Shown piece after piece: positions 7,256 to 14,285 of a stretch of 15,530 bases of DNA. Position 1 is the stretch's first letter. Every line of letters starts with the position of its first letter. Made by a program: the position numbers and the translations under genes. The notes under the pieces are model-generated. The model was not told the origin of the DNA, searched no databases, and saw only the letters and a list, made by a program, of their open reading frames with translations. The stretch is from positions 1 through 15,530 of the forward strand of contig JAYRWN010000349.1 in NCBI GenBank assembly GCA_041917975.1, in the 5' to 3' direction. The stretch is from JAYRWN01 sp041917975. Lineage in GTDB: Bacteria; Bacteroidota; Bacteroidia; Chitinophagales; Saprospiraceae.

Positions 7256-8543
7256 TGCGTCGAATTGCCAAAAGATGGAGCAAAATTAACAGACCTAACA
7301 TCACGAAGGTCAACCCTGCTGCCATGGCAGGCAAAAGTGGTGCAAAAGATGGGAATAATTTAGTTATCACCTGGCCTAAATTAAATAACCCGATAAAAGT
7401 GATTATACCTAAGATAAATAACAACAGAATATTGACTCCTGAAGAGTTGGTATGTCCTGGTAACAAATCGTGGTCATTGATGACTTTAAATACAAATATC
7501 CCCACCACCGGAAGGAGAATTCCATTCAGTGCTTGGGCCAAAATAATGATGGGAATAGGTTTTAAGCCTGTAATGCCAAGAACAAAACCGGTTAACAAAA
7601 CCACCAACCATGTTAAGCGATACCATAAGCCTGTCCGAATCCATTTTGGTTGTTTTCCAAATAAACTCTGCCCGGTAATGGCTGCAGCCAAGGGGGCGGT
7701 CATCGCGGAAGTAAATCCGGCGGCAAACAAGCCTAACCCCACCACCCATTTAGCTGCCTGGCCTAACACCGGTGCCAAACTATCTACCAGGGCTTGAAAA
7801 CTATAGGTGGTCTTGACTAATGTTCCTGTAAGTAAAATTCCTATGGAAATAATTCCTCCAATTATAACAGCTATGGCCACGCCGGTACGCATTTCTGTAA
7901 GGCTTTGCCCATGCCCGATACCGGAAGCCAAAAATAAATTATAGGGTACAATGGTCGTTCCTATCAGACCTATCACTAAAAATAAGCTACCCTCCGGCGC
8001 TTTGGGTATTAACAAGTCGTTAAAAAAAGACGACCAGGTAAATTCAGCTGATAAGCCGGCTATGGTGAATATGACACCCATAAATGCAACAAAAACGCCG
8101 AGAAGATTGGCGAGGGACTTTATTTGACCAAACCATAAAAAAGCCCCAACACTCCCTGTAATCAGGGTGGTCAATAGCCATGCTTTTCCAGGATAAATTA
8201 ATTGTATCCCGGAAAGGGCTCCCAGGATATTACCTGCTTCATATGCAGCACAACCGATAATAATGGCTCCAAAAAGTAACCAAGGGTAAATGCTTCCAGG
8301 ATATTTAATGGCGATGATTTCACCCAGACTTTTACCAGATGCCAGAGTTACACGGGCAGAGGCCTCTTGCATAACTACGGTAGCAATGACCGAAAAAATT
8401 ATAGCCCATAACAATGAAGTGCCATAGGTGGCACCAGCCATGGATGCCGTGGTGACGGTTCCTGGACCGATAAATGCGGCAGTAATAATAGACCAAAATA
8501 AGGCCGCACCTAATTTCTGTTTCCAGGAGATGATCTTGGTCAT
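7248..8543 (-). CDS. NRAMP-like (LeuT-fold) transporter lacking the classical metal-binding residues
   Basis: A 431-residue integral membrane protein with about 11 spans and clear NRAMP relationship (PF01566): TM1 segment FIGPGTVTTASMAGATYG, TM6 segment GTTIVPYNLFLASG, and the loop GKSLGEIIAIKYPG. In true Mn2+/Fe2+ NRAMPs the metal is held by Asp and Asn of DPGN in TM1 and by Met of MPH in TM6. Here these are GPGT (26-29) and VPYN (199-202), so Asp, Asn, Met and the adjacent His are all replaced. It is therefore a divergent branch; transport of a different cation or another solute is likely, and annotation as a Mn/Fe transporter would be unsafe. Its stop overlaps the selD start by 8 bases, so the two genes are coupled. 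The ATG at 8543 is supported by a second, decayed copy of the same start region at 9835-9883. Confidence 0.9.
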   Translation of the reverse strand: MTKIISWKQKLGAALFWSIITAAFIGPGTVTTASMAGATYGTSLLWAIIFSVIATVVMQEASARVTLASGKSLGEIIAIKYPGSIYPWLLFGAIIIGCAAYEAGNILGALSGIQLIYPGKAWLLTTLITGSVGAFLWFGQIKSLANLLGVFVAFMGVIFTIAGLSAEFTWSSFFNDLLIPKAPEGSLFLVIGLIGTTIVPYNLFLASGIGHGQSLTEMRTGVAIAVIIGGIISIGILLTGTLVKTTYSFQALVDSLAPVLGQAAKWVVGLGLFAAGFTSAMTAPLAAAITGQSLFGKQPKWIRTGLWYRLTWLVVLLTGFVLGITGLKPIPIIILAQALNGILLPVVGIFVFKVINDHDLLPGHTNSSGVNILLLFILGIITFIGLFNLGQVITKLFPSFAPLLPAMAAGLTFVMLGLLILLHLLAIRRND

Positions 8544-8626
8544 TTATGGTTTATTTCCATGGTGGTGAATATTTGGACAAAATAATTAAATTTAAAGTGG
8601 AAGGATAAATGTTAATTTTATAGCCG
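8495..8626. repeat. Duplicated block, copy A (NRAMP-like gene start plus upstream region)
   Basis: Bases 8495-8543 (first 16 codons of the NRAMP-like gene) align without gaps to 9835-9883 with 39 of 49 identical. Past the ATG the similarity continues with small gaps: CAAAATAATTAAATTTAAAG at 8578-8597 matches 9913-9932 at 19 of 20 bases, and AAATGTTAA at 8607-8615 matches 9943-9951 at nearly the same spacing. This exceeds chance and marks a segmental duplication. Confidence 0.85.
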
Positions 8627-8730
8627 ATAATATTCCCAGATTTTATATGTACAACATCTCATTTTTGTGATTTTTCGCTGTTCAATTTCCGGCCCGATAA
8701 TTCTGTTGGTTGATTGTCAAAACCGGCGCA
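8544..8730. other. Region between NRAMP-like gene and GH9 relic; shared promoter region, decayed
   Basis: Contains the upstream part of duplication copy A and then degraded sequence. TTAATTATTTTG on the minus strand (within 8578-8590) resembles the Bacteroidota -7 box TAnnTTTG with one mismatch and is kept in both copies, so it may belong to the promoter of the NRAMP-selD operon; no good -33 box is paired with it. Around 8701-8724 the bases TTCTGTTGGTTGATTGTC and following AAAACC resemble the GH9 lipoprotein-signal region at 10025-10050 with gaps, suggesting this is where the start of the lost GH9 copy lay. No open frame of note is present. Confidence 0.5.
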
Positions 8731-8883
8731 ATGGTCATGATCTCCATGCTTAACCAGGCGATTGTTTATGAACGGATAACTGAGGATAATACCGACCATG
8801 ATTTAGTGAACGCAGGGCGAGATCGGGTATTAGGGTTTAATCCTTGGAGAAAACAAATTGCGAATAGAATTTTTCTCATCTAG
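8731..8883 (+). pseudogene. Relic of a GH9 glycoside hydrolase gene (internal piece of a decayed copy)
   Basis: A 50-codon open stretch whose residues 5-39 (8743-8847, SMLNQAIVYER through to GFNPW) align without gaps to residues 461-495 of the intact GH9 protein (11371-11475, AMLNQVIAYER through to GQNPW); 22 of 35 residues are identical. The flanks on both sides do not continue this alignment, and it has neither catalytic motif of GH9, so it cannot be an active enzyme. Sequence just before it (8701-8724) weakly resembles the GH9 signal region, so the relic may be a GH9 copy with most of its middle deleted. It ends at a TAG (8881-8883). It is the GH9 part of the fossil duplication described for 8495-9990. 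Confidence 0.8.
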
Positions 8884-8931
8884 ATGTTCAACGGATTGAT
8901 GTTTCATATGATTAACATAACACTGGCCCAA

Positions 8932-8948
8932 CAGTTATTAATTAACTG
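8932..8948. repeat. Short perfect inverted repeat just before the FkbM methyltransferase gene
   Basis: CAGTTA (8932-8937) and TAACTG (8943-8948) flank TTAAT, and the site ends 2 bases before the ATG at 8951. It could be a small operator or an RNA hairpin covering the translation start; six-base arms in AT-rich DNA can also arise by chance. Confidence 0.35.
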
Positions 8949-8950
8949 AT

Positions 8951-9781
8951 ATGTTTTTATCTGAACTCAAAAAGTATGCGCCAATGGCGCTGCTCGATCT
9001 GGGTGCCAGTGATCTGGATGGTGAGCCGGTTTATGCACCTTTATTGAAAATATATCCCTACACCTTAATTGGTTTTGAACCCCAGGAAGAAGAATATCAG
9101 AAGCTGGTAGGAAAATCTAACCCTAACCAGATTTATTTCCCTTATGCGCTCGGTGACGGCAAAACCCACATCCTCCATATCTGCGCAGCCCCAGGGATGA
9201 CCTCGATTTTTGAGCCCGACCCAGAACAGCTATCCTTATATCCGGGCTTTTCTGAATGGGGAAAAGTATTGGCTCAGAAATCAATCCAAACCACAAGACT
9301 GGATGATATTGAAGGTCTCCCGATTCTTGATTTTGTAAAGGCCGATGTTCAAGGTGCTGAGCTGATGATTTTTGAATCTGGAAGAAAGGTATTAGAAGAT
9401 GTTCTGGTTTTGCATGTGGAAGTGAATTTTTCTCCCTTTTATAAACATCAGCCCCTCTTCTCCGATGTTGATGCTTTTTTACGGAGCTTAGGATTTCAGT
9501 TTCATTTTTTTCAACACATTAATCGCCGGATGATACTGCCCCTGATGTATGCTTCCGATCCTTACCGGGGTTTGAATCATAGCATCTGGGTGGATGCTGT
9601 GTATGTCCGTAATATCATGAATTGGTCTGCTTTGCCTCCGGAGAAGCTTAAAAAAATATCTGCACTTATGCATGGATTGTATCAATCCTATGATCTATCC
9701 ATGCGGGCATTATGGTATTATGATGAAAAAGAAAAAACTGATTGGAATAAATGGTATCAAATGCAGATCCGCAAAAAATAA
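8951..9781 (+). CDS. FkbM-family SAM-dependent methyltransferase
   Basis: Class I methyltransferase of the FkbM family (PF05050), members of which O-methylate sugars, polyketides or lipids; many bacterial ones serve polysaccharide or glycolipid modification. In the 276-residue protein, motif I is LLDLGAS (14-20), the acidic end of strand 2 is GFEPQ, LGDG follows, and the family C-terminal signature is TTRLDDIEG then LDFVKADVQGAELMIFESG. It starts almost at motif I, without an N-terminal extension, signal peptide or membrane span. The last 70 residues are aromatic and basic and are not a recognisable domain. No glycosyltransferases or surface-polysaccharide genes adjoin it; instead it lies between the two relics of the duplicated NRAMP/GH9 unit, so it was probably inserted or retained there after that event. 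The acceptor cannot be inferred. Confidence 0.88.
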   Translation: MFLSELKKYAPMALLDLGASDLDGEPVYAPLLKIYPYTLIGFEPQEEEYQKLVGKSNPNQIYFPYALGDGKTHILHICAAPGMTSIFEPDPEQLSLYPGFSEWGKVLAQKSIQTTRLDDIEGLPILDFVKADVQGAELMIFESGRKVLEDVLVLHVEVNFSPFYKHQPLFSDVDAFLRSLGFQFHFFQHINRRMILPLMYASDPYRGLNHSIWVDAVYVRNIMNWSALPPEKLKKISALMHGLYQSYDLSMRALWYYDEKEKTDWNKWYQMQIRKK

Positions 9782-9883
9782 TCACAGAATAACAAGGTTT
9801 TTAAAAATTTTGGCAAAATTGACCAGAAGTTCTGAAAATAAAGTCGCGTCTAATTTTTCTTTCCAAGAGATTATTTTGGCCAT
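9782..9883 (-). pseudogene. Relic of the 5' end of a second NRAMP-like gene
   Basis: On the minus strand an ATG at 9883 opens a 33-residue frame beginning MAKIISWKEKLDATLF, against MTKIISWKQKLGAALF of the intact NRAMP-like protein (12 of 16 identical). The alignment then falls away and the frame stops at 9782-9784, directly after the FkbM gene. With no membrane helix and none of the transporter body left, it is a dead fragment. The matching upstream DNA (9884-9961) shows that a whole start-plus-promoter segment was duplicated, rather than a chance peptide similarity. Confidence 0.8.
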
Positions 9884-9961
9884 AAATCAGAATGCTTACA
9901 GACAATCTTGCCCAAAATAATTAAAATTAAAGGCCCATTGAGAAATGTTAAATTTACTTTT
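9835..9961. repeat. Duplicated block, copy B (decayed NRAMP start plus region upstream of GH9)
   Basis: Counterpart of 8495-8626. In copy B the intact neighbour is the GH9 gene on the right, whereas in copy A it is the NRAMP-like gene on the left. The 20-base block at 9913-9932 is the best-kept noncoding part (19 of 20), and now lies 59 bases before the GH9 start. Confidence 0.85.
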
Positions 9962-9990
9962 AGGTTTATCAATATATCAAGTTTTAAAAA

Positions 9991-11787
9991 ATGAATATCC
10001 GCTGGTTTTTAGTAGCTACAATTTTTCTGTTTTGGTCGTGTAATCAAACCATCCAGCCCACCCTCCATTGGCGATTTAATCTCTTAGGTTTTTTACCCCA
10101 TGATGAGATCAGGGGTGTGCTTCTGAGTGACCAGCCGCTCAAAGATCTGAACTTATCTTTGGTCGACAGTACATCAGGACAAATCGTTGAAGGAACTACC
10201 CTAAACTACTTTACTGCTCCTGAATGGGGATCATGGCATCATTACACCTTTATATTTAATCCTGTTCAGAAATCCGGTTATTACCAATTAAGATATAATT
10301 CAAAAAATCAGGGAACCATCAGAGTCGGCCAAAATTTATATGACGAAGCAAAGGAAATACCCTTAGTTTTTTTGAGACAACAACGTTGTGGCTACAATCC
10401 ATTTATAGGCGCTTATTGTCATCAGGCGGACGGTAAGGCTTTTTATGGTCATGTTCCGGATTCATCATTGGTGGATGCCCGCGGCGGCTGGCATGATGCC
10501 GGTGATCAACTCAAGTATCTCATCACCGCCAGTTATGTAACCGCTACCATGCTCAAAACCTATGACTTATTCGGTTCAACCTTTGTCGATTCGGTGGATG
10601 CACTTGGCAAGCCGGGTAAAAATGGCCTGGCGGATCTGTTAGACGAAGCTAAATGGGGACTCGATTGGATAGAAAAACTTCACCCTGCACCGGATGCATT
10701 GTATCATCAGGTAGCTGATGACCGAGATCATGTAGGGTGGAAGTGGCCTACAGAAGATCCTTCCAATTTTGGTTGGGGTCCCGATACGTTCAGAGTCGTC
10801 TATGGCGCTAATGGTCAACCTCAAGGGTTGGGTAAATACAAAAGTAAAGCCACCGGTGTGAGTAATATCGCCGGGCGCAGTGCTGCAGCTTTTGCCTTAG
10901 CCAGCCGCATCTGGAAATCCGATCTTAATGATGCACAAACCGCTTTGAGGTACTTAAAACATGCTAAAGAGTTATATGAGCTGGGTCGCAAACTTCCCGG
11001 ATATCAACAAGGAAATTCTTTTGGCGCCCCGTACAGATATAATGAATCCACCTGGGAAGATGATATGGAATGGGCAGCAGCCGAACTTTATGCCACAACC
11101 GGTGAAAAAAGATATCTCGAAGAAAGTTGGCGTTATGGGCGCAATTTTGGTCCGGAAGGTATTCTAAATCGCGATACGGCAGAGCATTATTTCCAATACC
11201 CGTTTATGAATTATGGCCATGCCGCATTGGCCGAATGGGCCGACCAAAGCGTTGGCGATAGTCTGGCGGCTTTTTATCGCACTAATTTTGAAAAAATTAA
11301 ACTAAAGGCACAGAAGAATCCCTATCATGTGGGCATCCCTTTTATCTGGTGTTCTAATAACGTTCTGAGCGCCATGCTCAACCAAGTCATCGCCTATGAG
11401 CGCATGACCGGTGATAAAAGTTATCACGATTTATTAGTCGCGGGGCGGGATTGGCTGCTAGGTCAAAATCCCTGGGGCACCTCAATGTTTACCGGGATAC
11501 CTGCAGATAGAGAATATCCATTAGATGTGCATACGAGCATCTATGCGCTTTCGAAAGTAATGGTTCCGGGAGGGTTAGTCGACGGACCGGTGATGACCCC
11601 CATCTTTAATAGCCTTATCGGGCTGAAAATGACTGATCCGGATGAATTTACACCTTTTCAAAACCAGGTCTGCGTATATCATGATGATATCGGTGACTAC
11701 TCTACCAATGAACCGACCATGTGTGGATCAGGGACGGCCATGTTCTGGTGGGGATATTTTGCCCAACCCTCAAATCAAAAACAATGA
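9991..11787 (+). CDS. GH9 glycoside hydrolase (cellulase-type) lipoprotein with N-terminal Ig-like domain
   Basis: Family 9 glycoside hydrolase, an inverting enzyme that cuts beta-1,4-glucans such as cellulose, cellodextrins or related glycans. The 598-residue protein starts with a lipoprotein signal (MNIRWFLVATIFLFWSCNQ, lipobox Cys17), so it should be tethered to an outer membrane leaflet. Residues about 25-115 form the Ig-like N-terminal cellulase domain (PF02927) and about 118-595 the (alpha/alpha)6 catalytic domain (PF00759). The catalytic base region is GGWHDAGDQLKYL with Asp169 and Asp172, and the acid is Glu574 in DIGDYSTNEPT. The usual PHHR-like His motif near the end is replaced by a different segment (LDVHTS), seen in some cellodextrinase-like members, so the fine specificity is uncertain. 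It is 6 bases from convergent ubiX. A decayed partial copy lies at 8731-8883. Confidence 0.93.
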   Translation: MNIRWFLVATIFLFWSCNQTIQPTLHWRFNLLGFLPHDEIRGVLLSDQPLKDLNLSLVDSTSGQIVEGTTLNYFTAPEWGSWHHYTFIFNPVQKSGYYQLRYNSKNQGTIRVGQNLYDEAKEIPLVFLRQQRCGYNPFIGAYCHQADGKAFYGHVPDSSLVDARGGWHDAGDQLKYLITASYVTATMLKTYDLFGSTFVDSVDALGKPGKNGLADLLDEAKWGLDWIEKLHPAPDALYHQVADDRDHVGWKWPTEDPSNFGWGPDTFRVVYGANGQPQGLGKYKSKATGVSNIAGRSAAAFALASRIWKSDLNDAQTALRYLKHAKELYELGRKLPGYQQGNSFGAPYRYNESTWEDDMEWAAAELYATTGEKRYLEESWRYGRNFGPEGILNRDTAEHYFQYPFMNYGHAALAEWADQSVGDSLAAFYRTNFEKIKLKAQKNPYHVGIPFIWCSNNVLSAMLNQVIAYERMTGDKSYHDLLVAGRDWLLGQNPWGTSMFTGIPADREYPLDVHTSIYALSKVMVPGGLVDGPVMTPIFNSLIGLKMTDPDEFTPFQNQVCVYHDDIGDYSTNEPTMCGSGTAMFWWGYFAQPSNQKQ

Positions 11788-11793
11788 TAGGAT

Positions 11794-12354
11794 TTATTGG
11801 CCCCAGCGGTAAGTTTTAACCTCCAAACCAGCCAAATCCAGGACGCGATCTACGACGGTTAATAATACCTCATCCACAGTAGAGGGTTGACTATATAACG
11901 AAGGTACCGCCGGACAAATAATGGCTCCTGCTTTGAGTAAAATAGCCATATTGTCCACGTGCACCAAACTAAGCGGAGTATCCCTGGGAACCAAAATAAT
12001 TTTTCGACGTTCTTTCAGCATGACATCTGCTGCCCGGGTAAGCAAGTCATCAGAAAGTCCGGCGGCAATGCGCCCGAGCAATCCCATGGAACATGGACAT
12101 ATAATCATGACATCATATTTTGCTGAGCCGGAGGCAAATGGAGCACTGAAGTCTTTACGATCGTAAAATCTAAATGGAAATTCACTTCTAAAATCAGTCC
12201 CCTGCATTTCCAGTTTCCAATTCGTTAAGGCATTCTCGGTGTAGGTGACTGCTATTTCAGACCATTGATCATTTAAGGCCATCAAACGATGCATTAACAA
12301 ATATGCATACCGCGAACCACTTGCTCCACCGATTCCAAGGACTATTTTTTTCAT
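11794..12354 (-). CDS. ubiX: Flavin prenyltransferase UbiX
   Basis: Attaches a dimethylallyl group to reduced FMN to make prenylated FMN, the cofactor of UbiD-type decarboxylases; in bacteria without ubiquinone it usually serves other UbiD-like enzymes, for example in menaquinone synthesis. The 186 residues match the family length. Seen are the N-terminal flavin loop GIGGASGSRYA (7-17), CPCSMGLLGRIAAGLSDDLL, RAADVMLKERRKIILV, then PRDTPLSLVHVDNM and a CPAVPSLYSQP segment. The usual PRE(A/T)P Glu is Asp here, a conservative change at a residue considered important in studied UbiX proteins. ATG at 12354 begins right at the first beta strand. The gene converges with GH9 and diverges from the small exported protein across an A/T-only tract. 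No ubiD is in the window. Confidence 0.95.
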   Translation of the reverse strand: MKKIVLGIGGASGSRYAYLLMHRLMALNDQWSEIAVTYTENALTNWKLEMQGTDFRSEFPFRFYDRKDFSAPFASGSAKYDVMIICPCSMGLLGRIAAGLSDDLLTRAADVMLKERRKIILVPRDTPLSLVHVDNMAILLKAGAIICPAVPSLYSQPSTVDEVLLTVVDRVLDLAGLEVKTYRWGQ

Positions 12355-12375
12355 TATTTAATTGATATTCTGTTG

Positions 12376-12413
12376 TATATATATTATTTAATAAAATTAT
12401 ATATTTATATATT
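12376..12413. other. 38-base A/T-only tract between divergent genes
   Basis: Every base from 12376 to 12413 is A or T, directly upstream of the near-consensus promoter for the small exported protein and 22 bases before the ubiX ATG. Such tracts melt or bend easily and can act as upstream activating DNA; that function is inferred. Confidence 0.5.
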
Positions 12414-12442
12414 GTAAAATAGTGTAATGTTTTATACATTTG
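12411..12442 (+). promoter_or_regulatory. Bacteroidota-type promoter of the small exported protein
   Basis: ATTG (-33 box, 12411-12414), exactly 20 bases, then TACATTTG (12435-12442), a full match to TAnnTTTG. Transcription should begin near 12447-12450, about 30 bases before the ATG at 12478. This rules out an upstream in-frame ATG at 12427 as the start, since that codon lies inside the promoter. Confidence 0.7.
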
Positions 12443-12477
12443 TTTCTATCATTTTAAAAATAACATATTTATTTAAT

Positions 12478-12855
12478 ATGAAGCCACAAATACATCAATA
12501 CATTGCCAGCTTCTTTTCAGTTTTTGTTTTATGCGGTTTATTAGCATTCACTTTTACGCAAAAAAAGAAATCAGCACTGGTCTCTACCGTCAATCACGAA
12601 AATAAACTGCTTTTAGCAAACAGCCCTTACATTGTGGAATACACAGGTAAAAACCTCAAAATATCCTTAAAAAATGCTTTTGATGTTTTGGTTTATAAAA
12701 TCACGGACGAACAAGGCCGGGAAACCAGATTAAATGGCAATTGGGATAAAAACACTTTAAAAATAAATCTAGACCAGCTACCTGATGGTCAATATTTAGT
12801 AAAATTATATTCTGCCTCGCATACTTATACAGCCAATTTGACACATAAGTCGTAG
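12478..12855 (+). CDS. Small exported beta-rich protein of unknown function
   Basis: A 125-residue protein with an N-terminal hydrophobic segment (about 9-27, IASFFSVFVLCGLLAFTFT) that acts as a signal peptide or anchor, a lysine-rich stretch after it (QKKKS), and about 75 residues of alternating hydrophobic strands (NLKISLKNAFDVLVYKI, LKINLDQLPDGQYLVKLYSA). The LPDGQYLVKLY element followed by a last strand resembles the C-terminal beta-sandwich domains (DUF3244 or type IX secretion-tail-like) common in secreted Bacteroidota proteins, but that assignment is by pattern only. It is a single gene under its own promoter; neighbours are divergent ubiX and convergent folC. The start is set by the promoter position. 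The function is unknown. Confidence 0.75.
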   Translation: MKPQIHQYIASFFSVFVLCGLLAFTFTQKKKSALVSTVNHENKLLLANSPYIVEYTGKNLKISLKNAFDVLVYKITDEQGRETRLNGNWDKNTLKINLDQLPDGQYLVKLYSASHTYTANLTHKS

Positions 12856-12866
12856 GCAGTGCCATT

Positions 12867-12887
12867 ATTCAATTTGAATTTCTTTTT
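12867..12887 (+). terminator. Possible weak terminator after the small exported protein
   Basis: ATTCAA (12867-12872) and TTGAAT (12874-12879) are exact inverted repeats one base apart, followed by TTCTTTTT. The hairpin is AT-only apart from one pair and would need an opened loop, so it is a weak intrinsic terminator at best. It sits 12 bases after the stop codon, between convergent genes. Confidence 0.3.
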
Positions 12888-12928
12888 CAACAACTTAGTG
12901 ATAATAGAACCTTAGTTAGTTTTTATTC

Positions 12929-14221
12929 TTAGAGTACTTCGGCAACCACGAATGTACTCCCTCCTACAAAAATTAAGTCGTTTTTACTGGCCGTACGTTT
13001 AGCTGCGGCCAGTGCTTTTTTTACGGAAGAATAGGCTTTACCCTGTAACCCCATTTCGCGAGCTCGAACTTGTAATTCATGTGCCGGGAGCCCGCGCGGG
13101 ATATCCGCTTTACAGAAAAAGTATTGTGCTTCGACCGGCAAAATGCTCAACATTTTCTTAATGTCCTTATCCTGGACAATTCCCAGCACGATGAGTAATT
13201 TATTCCATTTCAACTGACGTAATGCCTCCACCATCCACTGGTAACCTTCTTCATTATGTGCGCTGTCCGCCAGTATCCGCGGTGTATGACTCAACCATTG
13301 CCACCGGCCAATGTAATAGGTCAAGTCCTTTAAATGGGCTAAACCTGTCTCGACGGCAGTTTTTGGAATAAAAAATTTATCTTTCAGTACCGAAATTGCC
13401 AACATGGTGGTCAGTAAATTACGCACTTGAAAATCACCATGAGCCTGGATGTACCATCTTCCGGCCCATTCATTTTGGGCATCTTCAACCTCGATCCAGG
13501 TACCGTCCTGATTCCAATACTGTATAACTCCCTTAAGTCTTGGCTCCACTTTCCATAGCTTACTAAACATTTGTTCAGCTTTCTGATGAAAGACTGGCCA
13601 CACGACCGGATCAATTTGAGGGCCTATGACCACAGGCACATTTGTTTTGATAATCCCCGCTTTTTCAGAAGCAATGGCGTCCAATGTATTTCCCAACATG
13701 CTCATGTGATCGTAATGGATGCCGGTGATGACTGAAAGAATAGGTTGGACGATGTTGGTACTGTCCAATCTACCCCCCAACCCGGTTTCAATGACTGCCA
13801 CATCTACTTGATGCCTGGCGAAATGGTCAAAGGCCATGCCGACCGAAATTTCAAAATAAGATGGGTTAATTGTTTCGCTCAGCGATTTGATGCGGTTGAC
13901 ATAACGGACTATTTCCCTTTTGGTAATCAACTTACCATTTACTTTAGCGCGTTCACCCAGCTCTTTATAATGTGGAGAGGTGTGTAACCCAACTTTTAAA
14001 CCAGAAGCCTGTAGGACTGCCGCAATCATATGGGAGGTAGTCCCCTTGCCATTGGTCCCCGCAATATGAATAATCGGATAGAGCTGTTGCGGGTTATTCA
14101 AGAATTCGCAGATGCGGCTTATATTGGTCAAGTCTTTTTTAAAGGCCGGTGCTCCTACCCGTTGATACATGGGTAAATGATCCATCATCCATTCCAGGGC
14201 TTCCTGATAATTTTTAAACAT
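12929..14221 (-). CDS. folC: Bifunctional folylpolyglutamate synthase/dihydrofolate synthase
   Basis: Mur-ligase-family enzyme that joins glutamate to dihydropteroate and to reduced folates, using ATP, in the cytoplasm. The 430 residues match the family. Seen are the P-loop IAGTNGKGTTS (53-63), the folate-site segment HTSPHYKELGERAKVNG, the second conserved Mur-ligase block VDVAVIETGLGGRLDSTN, ITGIHYDHMSMLGNTL with IASEKAGIIK, GRWQ, and the C-terminal glutamate-ligase motif DSAHNEEG with a final FVGGSTFVVAEVL. All blocks are intact. ATG at 14221 gives the usual FKNYQEALEWM beginning. It is 64 bases from the SRPBCC gene upstream and may be read with it and lspA. Confidence 0.97.
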   Translation of the reverse strand: MFKNYQEALEWMMDHLPMYQRVGAPAFKKDLTNISRICEFLNNPQQLYPIIHIAGTNGKGTTSHMIAAVLQASGLKVGLHTSPHYKELGERAKVNGKLITKREIVRYVNRIKSLSETINPSYFEISVGMAFDHFARHQVDVAVIETGLGGRLDSTNIVQPILSVITGIHYDHMSMLGNTLDAIASEKAGIIKTNVPVVIGPQIDPVVWPVFHQKAEQMFSKLWKVEPRLKGVIQYWNQDGTWIEVEDAQNEWAGRWYIQAHGDFQVRNLLTTMLAISVLKDKFFIPKTAVETGLAHLKDLTYYIGRWQWLSHTPRILADSAHNEEGYQWMVEALRQLKWNKLLIVLGIVQDKDIKKMLSILPVEAQYFFCKADIPRGLPAHELQVRAREMGLQGKAYSSVKKALAAAKRTASKNDLIFVGGSTFVVAEVL

Positions 14222-14285
14222 TGTTTTGATTAATTATTCGTCCAAACACCCAGCTAGTTGAGCAAATTCTCATCCATATCTAAAA

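Noticed and set aside
7255..7797. 180-codon plus-strand open frame opposite the NRAMP-like gene
   Set aside because: It lies antisense to a clear transmembrane protein, and its composition is the mirror of hydrophobic codons; no family resemblance.
9672..9920. 82-codon plus-strand frame running from the FkbM end into the following gap
   Set aside because: It is out of frame with FkbM and overlaps the NRAMP relic; its tail is simply the reverse strand of that relic.
12427..12477. Upstream in-frame ATG for the small exported protein
   Set aside because: It would put the start inside the promoter (12411-12442) and add a second hydrophobic stretch before the signal segment; ATG at 12478 fits better.
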